From contig NC_046676.1 of the NCBI RefSeq assembly GCF_003369915.1, forward strand, positions 3,782,001 through 3,846,000: DNA of 64,000 bases. Reading direction: 5' to 3'. The notes below the pieces were generated by a model. It did no database searches. It saw only the letters and a program-made list of their open reading frames with translations, and was not told where the DNA came from. This document shows positions 46,201 through 58,600 of this stretch, piece after piece. Position numbers and translations under genes: made by a program. The stretch comes from Drosophila miranda (lineage: Eukaryota; Arthropoda; Insecta; Diptera; Drosophilidae). Positions within the stretch are counted from its first letter, which is position 1; each line of letters opens with the position of its first letter.

Positions 46201-48390
46201 TCATGAGTTTCCCATCTGCGGTTGCCCAATAACTAGCCCCCGCTCCCTCCCTCGCTTCGGGTTGTGGATGGTAGCCAATTGACATTGACCCCATGACTTG
46301 ACACGGACTAATGCCCGGCTGGAGGCATACAAAATTGACAGACCAGTATTAGGTATGTATATGTATTATGTTTCGGGGCTGATGGACCTTTGGGAATAAA
46401 CGTGCCTGACTGGGTGTTGCTTCTGTAAAGTTCCCCCCATTTACTTTTCAAAATGGCCAGAAGAGAACAGGGAAAGACATATGTACAGGTTGTTATTCTT
46501 TTATCAGAATATACACTGAGGCCCATTCATTCATAGAGAGTTATTGCACATCGGCTGTGATGTTTGGAGTGACATGGGAGTGATGTTTTCTCGCAGTTTT
46601 GGGTCCGTTGTGGGCTTGCTCTACTCATAAACCGCACATTTTTCCTGATTTAGTCTCATCACCGTGCTTCCTACTTCCCACAACCAAAAAAAGAAACCGC
46701 CGTTTCGGGTTCAATAATTCGGAGACCCACAAACGGAGGGAGAACAATTGCTTAGAGCCTGAAAATGTGTCAAGTAATGTATTTTATGCAATGGAAATAA
46801 AGTCAAATGAAATGTGATGACGGGCTGTGAGAAAGGCGCGATTAGGCCAATAAACACCGTGAATTTAAGACAATGCCAACGAATGCAAGGTAATTAACAC
46901 GAAATCCACATAAAAGTAATGGGTTCAATTGCCAAAACGAAACCTGTTAAACCTTTGGGGCTGTGGTGTTGATGGGGGAGGAATTCACAGCTCATTAATA
47001 GATTCGTATCTTTGTCTCCGCGGTAAGTGTCGCCTGAAATGTTATACCCGAATTTCAGCGGAGATACGTGTTCTGCTTGGGTTCGTATAATGTAATAATG
47101 GTAATAATGGTGGATTTTTGCATGCAAATGAGGGGTTATCTCCTGTAAGACATGCTGTGAAGCGGAGCCACTGGAGCAGCCCGTGTGCATGCGGTCAGAC
47201 GTTGACGTTGAGTCATCTCCATTGTTGTTATCGATCAAGTGATCGGTTCATTGCCGTTTCACCTAAAATGAAAACACAGCCATTTGCTTCTGCTGCTGCC
47301 GGTCTTACGTCGCGGTGTCGCGGCGTCGAGGGTTCACTGTGCCTGCAGTGCACTCGGAACTGTGCTCATTGAGATCTTCACATCGATCTCTCAATGTGTG
47401 ACAATTACCTTTTTAATTGGCCCACTTTGAATGCCTTAGCTGTTGATCTTTACGTGGGAGTCAAGTGTGTTTTTTTATCAATGTAACCATAAATAATTTC
47501 ACATCACCTCTGTCATTGAACCTGATTTGAATGAAAAGATTTCAGAAACATGCTTTTTGTTATCGATTACCTTGGTTATTAATCATAATTAGATGGTTTC
47601 TCAAAGAGAACGAGAAGTGGCTTGAATGGGTTATTGTAAGGAAGCCCATTATCTATCCAAAAATATAGGTTGAACCTTGATTATAGAACTCTCATTGGAA
47701 CATTTTTGTATATGTGTAGGCTTTATGTACATATGAATGAATATTCATTTGCCATTTCTTCGGATATGACGCTCTTATTTTATACATGCATATGTACATG
47801 TACATATGTACTGTACATATGTACTCACTGGTTCTACCGTTAGCCGTAGAGCACGACTGGGATGTTCTTCCTGGAGTAGGTGTCAGAGATGCCAATGCCT
47901 TAATGGCAGTTTTTGAATTAATATTGCTTTTGGTTCACCAATTAAACAACGTCAACTGTTTTGGAGTTAAATTTTCAATGTGAAGATTCCCCAGTAAAGA
48001 TTAATTGAAACAAATCTTTACAACATTAATCATGCAGCAGCAACGGCAGCAGCAGCAAAAGCAACAATACGCTTAACTCAAAAGAGAGAATGACGAGTCT
48101 CACTCAAGACTTTGACTCAAAAGCTAAGCCAGAGTCCAAAGCTTGAACTATGGAACGAAAAATGTAAGTGTTTTCTGTTTTCGCTTTCATTGAAAGCTTT
48201 CAAGGCTTTTGGCTTGAGCCAGCGTGTCGTCTAGCCCCATTCCAGCCACGATCAACGGTTTGGCCCAAAGCTCCCCACCACTCTCAGTTTCTGTCTGTCT
48301 CTCGCGTAGCGGCGTAGCTATTGCTGTCCCGTTTGCACAGTCAGCTTTGGATCAATTTTGGACTCCGTCGAGCGGCCCAAGCGAACGTTA
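42792..48390. other. Intergenic region before the ADAMTS-like gene
   Basis: There is no supported gene in 5.6 kb. A long (GTATAT)n microsatellite lies at 43194-43282, and CATATGTA-type palindromic runs at 47787-47825. The region may hold distal control elements of the downstream developmental gene, but I see no specific motif to name. Confidence 0.5.
43194..43282. repeat. (GTATAT)n microsatellite
   Basis: About 14 tandem copies of GTATAT with little variation. It creates Met-Tyr and Tyr-Ile repeat open frames on both strands, which are not genes. Confidence 0.95.
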
Positions 48391-49290
48391 ACTTCAGTGT
48401 GCGCCGACCAGTTTCCGAGACGGCCACAAACATTTTAAGACAAAATAACCAACAGAAAAAAAAAAAAACACAAAAATTCAACAGTTAACGGTTACGCAGA
48501 TCGCTGCTGTACGGATACTCCCGAAATCCCATTCAGAATCCCATTCAGAGTTCTGTTCAGTGCAGTGACAAAAGTGACGTCAAGGGAGAGCTCTAAAGTG
48601 CAGTTCAGTCCCCGTCCAGCAGCAGCTCCGCGTCAAGTTCTCTCCCTATCTCTGTCTTAGCACCCGTTTTCGTAATCGAATTGTGCAAAAAAGCATACAA
48701 AAAAGTGAATCTGCTTTTAAAGTTATCTTCGACTCCATCTCGCTCGCACCCAGCTTTTAATTTTGCGTCTGTTTCGCTGCCGTCGTCGTCGCTCTCACCG
48801 CCGCCGCTGTCGCTGTTGAAGTCGCGGCTCGTATTGTTTATATTTTTTTTTTTGTGTTCTGAGCTGCTGCTCTGCCTGCCCCGCCTGCTTGCTCAGAAGG
48901 TTGAGAGGTAATAATAAAAGCAATACAATCACAATGAAACGAAATTGAGTGAAAAATATATTTCGCTTACAGAAAGCAACAAAATCAAATAAGTTAACAA
49001 GAAAAAATCCGCTGGCGAGCGAATTTCACGCCGTATTTAATCTTTGCCCACTGACCGCCTCCAGCTTAATCGCTGCTCGTCTTTCTTTCCGTTCCGTTCG
49101 CGTTCGCGTGTGTTCTGTGCTCCGGCTCTGGCTCCAGGTCCAGCTCCAGCTACGGCCACGGTTCCGTTCCGACTCTGATTTCGATACGCTTCCGCTGCTG
49201 TCTTCTGTCTATCGTCGCGCGTTTGTCCTATCGTTTTCGTAGCAAATTCGTTTTCAAATTTTTTTTGGAAGAGTTCTTGAGTCAAGTCAA
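48391..49290 (+). promoter_or_regulatory. Candidate promoter and 5' UTR of the ADAMTS-like gene
   Basis: An Inr-like TTCAGT at 48393-48398 is followed by sequence of 5' UTR style (A-rich leader, many CAGTTCAGT and GCAAAAAAG tracts, no long frame). Plausible splice donors are AG/GTAATA at 48907 and CCAG/GTAATC at 49290. The next downstream coding exon on this strand is the signal-peptide exon at 55637, whose acceptor (TTTTCAG) lies about 50 bp before its ATG. That this exon belongs to that gene is inference. Confidence 0.4.
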
Positions 49291-52200
49291 CCAGGTAATC
49301 ACAGTGCTTAGTGGCTGCATATGAGAGTGCTGCAAAAACTTAGAAATTAAATAAAAATCAGTTTGGTTCGGAGCTCTGGTTTTGCCAGAAATAAAACACA
49401 GAAACAAACTTAGGTGAGTTCAGAGATACTATTAAATAATATGGTATATGACATAATATGATATAATAGGCTGTAATATACAGTAAGTTATTGGGAAAAT
49501 ATTTCCCAGTTCGATCTGTTCTAAAAGAGATAGCAAGGGAATTTATGACCAATAGAGAACAACCATTCTGGTGTGACTCGAAGACCCGATTCAAAAATGC
49601 GGAAATCGAAGTGAAATCGATGAAAGTAATCGTAAAAATTTTGATACTTTTATTCAGGAAAATGTATTTAACCCTTTACCTAGTATGTACTTTTTGTAAG
49701 ATCCAAATCCATTCATCACATGATCTTCTTCACTGTTCTCAGACTTCTTACCCTCCTGGACATCTCCTCTGGCATGTCACTACGCTAGATTAGTCAAAAA
49801 GGGGATCAAAATTTGATATACATATAAGAAATATAATAAAAAGTTGCCTGGTTGGATTTTACTAATTTACAGACAAGTTTTGGTTCAAGTTATTACTTCA
49901 TACGTGAGCTTCGATTCCAATATGGACGGACCTGCTAATTGCTTAGTCAAACAAAAAACGTTATGGTAACTGTTAGAAATACATTTCTTCGGAAAGGGCA
50001 ATGGAACTTTTCTACATCGAGAACATACCCATACACTCGTACAATCTTTAAGAACAATTCCGAGGGGATTCCGAATGGAACTCCAAAGATTCATACGTTA
50101 ATCTTTACAAACATACATATGAACATGCTCGTATCTGTGCAACGCAGAGGGCGAAACAACAGTTCTGGTAAGCAATCGGCATGGGAGGGTGGGATAAACA
50201 AGACCTCTAGAGCAGGATCCGGCTCCGGGGAGGGGAGCCCAGATATACTATATGCATGTACATATTTATGTATGTATGTACATACATACCCAGTACATGT
50301 ACAAAAACTTTTGTTTTAGTTGGGCCCACAAAATGGGCTTGTTTTCCAGTGGAGGTTGAGTGGAGCTGGTTTTGTTTTATATATTTTTTATTTCGCTGAA
50401 ACAACTTTTCGTGCCACACTGTTGTTGTAGGCTTATTATCCCATTGTCGGTGGTGTGTGTCTGTGTGTGTGTGTGTATTTGTTGGTGTATGGATTGGTAT
50501 TTCGGTGTGCTTTTCGAGCCTCGGACCAACGCGATTTTGTAATATTGCTACAGTTATTATTGCCCGCTACGCTTTGCTCTCCTTAATGTTGTTTCTGCTA
50601 TTGCAATTATTGCAGTTTTTGATTTCAACAAAGAGAAAGACTGTGCAAGAGAGTCAGCTGGAGAGTGGCAGAGCGGGCGAGCTCTCCAGCTGGAGAGAGA
50701 AAGAAGCTTTGAGCTTTTGCCTCCGCCTTTGTCTGGTGGCCGTCGACCACGGGGGATTACTGCAACTTTCTATGCTATTGGTATTCTTTGGAAGTCATTC
50801 AAACAGCCCTAACACGTCTCTATATAAATCTGTTTCTTGAGACATATTCCATATAAATATAATATATGTACATGCATAGTACATATGTACGGTATGTTTT
50901 GAATACCCAGTGCAGGTCTCATTCATCACAAGGGGTTAAATGCAATTTGTTTCGGGCATTAATTTACTTGTGTTTCGAAGACGAAACTCGAGTAACCTGT
51001 TGGTTCGTATTTTTACTTTTGTTGCCATTCAACATTCATTCAGCAGTCAGTGTTTGCTGCTACTCATATTTGCTTAACATACGTATATGGAATAGTGGCT
51101 GTTGCTCCGCTCCGGGTAGTCAATGTACTCAAGTTTGTTTGTTTTGCACTTGCACAGAAAGCATTTGTTTCCCCCCCCAAAGGGTTTTATGCTATTATTT
51201 AGTGGGAGATGTATTTATTGTAGTCTTGTTCAAACGATTCAATAGAAACTAAAGAAATTAAATAATTTAATCAGCTAACAAGCTTCGCGTTATATTCGAT
51301 AAATTATTCTTTGTTCAAAGCCTAAATTTATTTATATTGCGAGTGTATATTTTTTATTCAAGCTTAAGACAGGAAATGTGCCAATTTTTCAACTTTAAAA
51401 TCAATTAAAAATATACAAATATAATATAAATGTGTAATTTTCCGTAAAAACCGTTCAGCTTACGCTTACGTTAAAAAATGTACAAAATATAGACAAAATG
51501 GAAAATGGAATAATAAAAAATCAAAAGCAAAATGAAATCAAATCTAAACTTAAGTCAAACATTTCTGGCAACGTCTTCTTCAATTTCAATTTCAATTTCA
51601 CTTTCATTTTTATGCGGTTTACAACTTTTCCGATAGTTGCCGGCTTCAACCGCAGCAGCGACGTTGGTGTTGACGTCGACGTAGCACGCAATCAGCTTAG
51701 GCTGCTGTTGTTGCATGTTGTAACAACAGCTGGAAAATTATAACAAGAGCAGCGGTAATTGCAACAGCAAGCGAGAAATGCAGCTCGAAACATAAGCCGC
51801 CACAAAAAATTTTTCATTCAGAAACTCCGACAATTTTTGAAAGCGAAATAAAAAAATGTGCGAATTATGTTGGTGCCAGTTCTTTGGCCAGATAATTGAT
51901 TTATGCAGCATGTTGTTTTTTTCTTAGTTTTTGCCTCTTTTCTGCTGTCATTGCCTGCGCATCTTGAAATTTAATTATTTTTGCCATATTACGTATACGC
52001 AACTTTGCCTCTCTTTGCATGCCTTCTTCTTCTTCGTCATTTTTTCATGCAATTTTTCAATATTTGCACATTGTTTTAATGGCCCCTTAATGAGTATCTC
52101 TTCAAACAGGTTTAGGCATTTATTTACTGTTATCTCTCTCTCTCTTTCTTTTGAATTAATGGTATTACGTATACGCACTGTATGGTCCGCTATGCGTGAG

Positions 52201-52650
52201 CCCATGCTTACGATGCTCTCTTTGGTGGATTCTCTTGGCTAGGAGCATAATCTACATAAATTAATAGTTTGCCTGAAAACAGATGTTGCGGCCAAAAGAT
52301 TTCCAAACATCTAAAGCCAAGGCCCTGCAACAGGTTTGGAAGCCAACATCTTTGATGACTTCAGTCAGCGAACTCAGACTTCAGATAGTGCTCAGAAGAA
52401 ACAGATTCAAATATTTTGTTAGCATATATTTTAAGGTTTCGCTTTTTTTCTTGCTTCTGGGCAACAATGTAAAACATTTGCACAGCTGTTTCTTCAGCTT
52501 CTGATGTTGTCGGCCAAATTTTCAACACCCGACCCAAGGTACAAGTTCCCAAAGCACACATCCATTGTTTAATAAAAATGATCAAGACAATGGTCTAAAG
52601 ATTCGCTCGCCCTTATCCAAACACACATTCACAAAAACTGAGATAGGGAA

Positions 52651-52707
<57 letters not shown>

Positions 52708-55636
52708 CTGAAAATGTTGATCAAATACAAAAAGTTCAGGTCACAGACATTTTACGTAATCTCTTCCTCCATCTCCGTCTCCGTCTCCACCTCCACCTCC
52801 ACCTCCACTTAATCGCCGTCTGCAACTGGCAGCGAATTGTGTCTGCAAAATACATACGTACATAGCTGAGAAACATATATTATCTGTTGTGCAAAATGTG
52901 CACAGTTGAACTTTGTTTTGTCGCCTTTGTGGGGTATGGAATGGTTTGGGTCTTGGTTTGGGAAATTGAACTGCGGAGTGCGCTAATTCCGATCAGCATT
53001 GCTCATCCGCCCTGCTGGGGGGCGGTGTTTCTGCCCAGACCCAGAGACAGAACTAGTGCGAGGTAGCAAATGATCAATTAAGTTCATTATCAAGCGAAAT
53101 GCAGAGCTAATCACACCAGGTAGTCGTCAATGGCCCTGGTGCTCACCATTGAAACGATGGCTATCCGCCAACAGAAGCAGCGGTGGCAGCAGCCGAATTA
53201 ACTGAAAGTCAGCTGTCTATTGGAGCGGGGGAAAAAGGTGGCGTGGCCCAGAGAAAGAAAGGGACTGGAGGCGAGAGGTGCTGGCCCAGTCCGACTGTCA
53301 ATGTCAATTTAAGTAAAACGCTGACGCCCCTTAAAAACAGAAACAGCCAGCGACGGACTCGCATACATATAACAGCCCCGCTGCAGATTGTTGTGTCAGC
53401 AAATTCATTAAGAAAGCAAGGGAGCTGAAAGAAAAAGCAAAAGCAAAACCAAAACCAACACCAAAACCAAAACCATCAACCACACAAAAAAATTCCCATA
53501 AAGCCGAAACAGACGCTGACGCTGGGGTAAAAGCCAGCCGAAAAATAAAAGTGAAAAAAGACTGAAATATATGGCCGAGTGCTGGCCGACTCGTAGTCGG
53601 TGGCATAATTATGCGGAAGCTGACGATGCAACTTGCTTTCTGCCTCTCGCTGCGGCTGCGGCTGCGGCTGCGGCTGCTGTTGTCTCTTTCAATGGTCTTT
53701 GGCACAGTTCCAATTCCATTTCCATTTCCACACTTTTGGGGAAGGCTGTTTCTGCTTCTGTTTGAAGCTGGTTGACATTTGATGATGCGTATCTTTTCTT
53801 CACTCCGCCTTTTGCGGAGGTATATGCCAGCAATTATATAAAAATATGAGCGGCAATTATGCAAGATTGAATACAAATCAAAAAATAGTTTTGCCATAGC
53901 CATAACCTTGAGCTGGCTGCGACTCAGATCTATGCATGCACGCATATGGCGAATGATTCGACCCTAATCGACCTTAATTATGCAAATGATCGACTCAATG
54001 GAGCTGCCTGCCATCTTGAGCCGCTTCTGCAGAGTACCTTGCCTTTGTTTACCCCATAACTGTTTCTGTTTCTTGTCTTATTTGGAACTTGGATACAGGC
54101 GATACTGTACTAGTAAACGTCACGTTTTGTCCTCGGGCTTAGTCCCAATAATTCGGTGTTCATTAGCTACACTTGAGTTGACTTCCAGCATGCCTTTAAA
54201 TTGTTTTCATTTTCATATTTGCGCGAAAGTCTACCCAGAACGATGGCTCGACACAATACAGATAGATAGATGGATAGATACAGTATGATTCTGAAATAAA
54301 TTTAATAAATCAAAATAAGTACTTTTCGGGTTACGACTTTCGTAGTACGACTTTCGGTTGGTTTTGTTCATGGATTGAGCACCTGATTTACCTCGGTATC
54401 GGGTTTCCTTCAGCAATGCAAATGGTTATATTTGCACTAAAGAAGTTTGCTTCCTGAGTCTTTTGTTCTTTCCTGTTCCTTTCTTTCGTGATCAACAGAA
54501 ATAATACCTTAAATACTTGGGATATTTCACTTTCTCTTGCAGACGTGTAGGTCTTTGGCTCCGACTCTCGCTCTAACCTTGGGTTGGAGCTCAGAATCGG
54601 AAGAGCAGTAGCCTGTGGCAGTCCATGTCCAACGCCCCTCCGTTTATCGTTTGTGTTTTCTCTGGTGAAGGGCAGAGGGGAAAATCAAATGATACTTGGG
54701 CCCACACTTTCTTTGTATTGAATTCGGGCCATGAGAGATCTTGCATCATTTGCATGCAAGTTGTGCAAAACCTTTAGGGGGAAGCGGGCAAATAAAATGT
54801 CATGCAATTTGTCGTAAATGCCGCCGAGAAGTTGCAACATGAAATCGCAGTTGCTGAAGCAGTGCTACTGCTGCTGCTGCTGCTTGAGTTGTTGTTGGTC
54901 AGTTCTGTTTGTTTTCTTGGTCGGTTTGTCAAAAGGTTTGGATACGATGGCCCGGCATGGCATGGCATGGCATGGCATGGAATGGGATGCTGTTTGCCTC
55001 CTGCCACGCATCGCTGCATCATTATTGACAATTAGCCGCATTTGATGCCGGGGCGGATGTGCAAAGGCTGCAACAGCAGCATCATTAGCTATCAGCAGGG
55101 CCGGACGATTCAAGATTGTTTTACCGTCACGAGGCTGCTTTTTGCTTCTTGCTGCTTGCTTCTTGGCTTTATGCAACCATTAATTACTCGGCCAACGGGT
55201 CCGAAAACTAGGTTTTGCTACTAAAAATACAATTATTAATTGAACAGCCATACTCGTAGAAGCGATGCAGTTGCAACAGTTGACGAACACTGTCGATGAT
55301 GGCATGTACTTACTGTACTTGGCTTAATGCAATAATGTCCATTTGAGCATGACCAAAAGGTGTGGGGGTGGTTCAAGAGAGCAGGGGTGGTGGAAGGCAG
55401 AAATTTTCAATAGGTTTTGCATGCCGCAATCGGTGGAAGAGAATGGATAAGGTACGAAAAGGGAAGTACCACTTTAAGTAAGAAGGAGAAAACTTTAAGG
55501 AGAAATTGTAAGAAACCAACTAGATTACGCCCCTTTATTTAATCAGTTTATTAATCGATTTTGCCACTTCTTACATTTTCAGGTTAGCAGTTTTCAGGAA
55601 ACACTGTAGCACACTCTAGGCGAGCTGCCCAGCAAA
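49291..55636. other. Non-coding region, probably 5' UTR intron
   Basis: No coding exon is supported. Simple repeats include (GT)n near 50455-50478, (GA)n at about 52655-52706, (CTCCAC)n near 52783-52808, a GCGGCT run near 53650-53675 and (ATGGC)n at 54956-54980. A 9-bp perfect hairpin (gctgttgtt / aacaacagc) lies at 51704-51730. Confidence 0.45.
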
Positions 55637-58600
55637 ATGTCCTCTACACTAGGCCTCATCACAGCGCTACTCCTGGCGATCACGATATGCCAGGCCCAGC
55701 CAGACGTAAGTACAGCAGCACTCCCAGTGCACGCCGAGTGCCTCGGATCACGTTCAGGCCGAGTCCCAGAACTCATCAATCAATTCAATGCGATACAAAT
55801 AACCTTTGGGGGCACTTACCACAGTCAACAGGCTAACAAAGCGAAGAAAAACCCCGCAACAAACGGCCCCCAGTCGGCGGCTTCATTGTCATTCGCATTG
55901 TGCGTAATTAGCATTTCAAGAAACAACAAAACATTTTCTGTGCATTAATTCAATTACAAAACAGAGCGGACCGACCCGAAGAGAGTCTCGTTCGCCTGCT
56001 CGCCCGCCACCAACACAACGGCAGCGCGCGTCTGTGTGAGTGTCTCATTGAAATCCGACTCAGGTCAGCGCTTTTGTTTGTCTCAAAGAAAAAAAAAAGC
56101 TTTGCCCACAAAACGGTATCCCAAGGTCAAGCGTAAGAAGTTCTTGTAATTATTTCAAGTATCTCTTTTCTCTCTCTTTCTTTCCCCCTCTCTTTCCCTT
56201 CAAGCTTGTCTGTCTGTGGTTTTTGTTATTTCGTTCACTTTTCTGCCGTCGTTGGGGTGTTTTTTGGAGGTAGAAAGCCCTAGCCCTATGGTTATTGACG
56301 GCTCTCGATGACTCAACTATCGCCTTGCTGATCTACATATGGACCCGATGGCTGATTGCTTTGGCAGAGATTTTCTTAATCACTTCTTCTGGCTGGTTTT
56401 CCGAGCAAGTTCGTGCTTGTGGAGACATCGACCCATAGCCTTGCCGTAGTCACATAAACGGCGCTTGCAACATGATGCCCCATAACCGACTCCGTCTCCG
56501 TCTCCGTCTCCGTCTTCGTCTCCGTCTTCCACTGCAATTAAAGTTGACACGCTACAGCTACAGCTACAGCTGCAGCAACAGCAAAAACTATGACGAGGCC
56601 CTTCAAATGGCAGCCAAGCATGACCAGGAGGAAGAACAAGCTTCGGCTGCCGAAGCACGGCATACCCTTGCAGCACGATCGTTTCCACTAAAATATGTAC
56701 ATATCGTATGCCAAATGCAGAAAAAAGAAAGACGCTCCCTCAGCCAAATACTGCAAAGCTGACAGATAGTATGTTTTTATAAGAATCGTGCTCTTGTTGT
56801 GGCTTTCCCTTACAAGTTCGTGAAGAGTATTCAAACTTATTCAAACTGAAGTAACGAGACCCCCAGCCGAGCAAGGCAAAACATGCAAATCACAGCCAGA
56901 ATATCGGAGCAAAATGCATGAGTCAGCCGCTGTTGCTGCTGCAGATCTTGTTAATGTTTCATGTGCTGTCAGAAATGAGGAAAAAATATATGAGAAACCC
57001 CATTCCGCCTTCCTCCGTGGCGGAGGCTATCAATGGCCGGCCAAATAAATTAAGCCTTTAATTGTGAAATAAAGAACTGTTTGCGTCGCTTGCTCCATCC
57101 AGGGCACGATTCGCTGTGCCTGCTGCAGGATCGTTGCAGTTTGTCTTCATGAGAGTACCCTTGCAGAGGGTATTACGATTGTGATATTTACCACGCACAG
57201 AAGGAAGCTTTACCGTACCGAAAAGTGGGCTTAGAGCTTAGATATTCTGTTGTCTGTCTGTTTCTATGCAAATAAGTCACTAACTAATCGGAGCAGCTGG
57301 CAAGGGAACCAACAAGGAAAATATATCGCTGATAGTACTATCATACAAATTACTTATGTACATATGTATGTGTATTAGTTGGTTTAGCTCTCAGCTCAGA
57401 AAAGCTGCATCGATATCGAATCGTAGCTACGGATCCGGAAGGATATGAAAAGCTCCAGCGTCCGCAAGGATGTGGCCTTCCTCCTGCGATTCTTTGCTTT
57501 TGGTTTGTTTGTTGCCGCTGTCACTGTTTCTTGTCTCAGTCTGCAGTTGTCTGATACTTTTAACGGCTCGAGTTGCGTTTCGGCTTTGGCTTGCGCCTCC
57601 GTCTCCGTCTCCGTCTGTGTCTGTGTCTGTCCCGTTCTGGGGTCACGTTCTCCCCCACTGTGTCCGTGTGTGTGTCTGAGTGGAGGTGGGTGGAATGTCA
57701 GTGCATGAGTAATTGCCGACAGATAAAGAGATTATGCAATCGCAAGCGGAACGTCAAATATTCGATTATGAAAGGCAGCTTGAACCGAAATTCGTACAAA
57801 CAATGAAGTTGATGGAGTTTAAGTTGAATTATTTGCTCTACACAGCGGACACTCGTACGTTCCTTTTCTGTAACTACAACAGGCCAAGAATACTTATCCA
57901 AAAACTCAGCACTCTGTCGATCTGGCCTACAGTACAGTGTGCAGTATATTTGTAGACACAAAATTGCCATCAGTTTCAGTGTGCGCTCCCCCCCCCCCCC
58001 CCCACCCATCCATGCCGGCGGTGTCGTAACACCCTGAACTTTTCACACTCTGTTGATGTTTGACATAACCATAAGTCCCGAAACAAGGGGGGGAAGGGGA
58101 GGGGAAACCCGAAAGTACTGAACATTTAGCGCCGACAGAAGCAGTTGCTAATTTCCGCCGCTTGTCAGCCGTGGCGGCAAGGTCAACACACCCAAGGAAA
58201 TGGAAAGAAGCGAAGCCCAATCACACGATCGCAATTTGGTGGATGGTTAACAGTTCCCTCAACCCTCAACCCTCAACCCTTAACCCTCAACCCTGCGCAG
58301 TCCTCGGATCCATCTTCAAGCTGTTGCTGTTGCCGTTGCCGTTGCCGTTGCCGTTGCTTTTGAAGTGAATAATTTCTTTGTGTGCGACTATCCGAAAGGT
58401 CGAGTGACACTCTTTCGTGCGTCGATCGGTTGTTTGATTGTTTTTCGAGTTGGGGGTTGTTGCTGGTGCTGTGGTGTTGACTTTGACCGGCTAGAAAGAG
58501 AGGAAAACCATTGCAACAGACTGAATGTGGCTTTTACACCAACTCTAGCCAGTGCTGGCTCTGGCTCTGGGGCTGGCGCTGGCGCTGGCCATATGCCATA

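Noticed and set aside
51704..51730. Perfect 9-bp hairpin with 9-nt loop
   Set aside because: Too short for a pre-miRNA and expected by chance in 64 kb of repeat-rich DNA.
57445..57708. 87-codon frame beginning with a hydrophobic leader in the ADAMTS-like intron
   Set aside because: The leader is followed by Ser-Val and Cys-Val repeats from GTCTCC/GTGTCT microsatellite, with no splice or conservation support visible.
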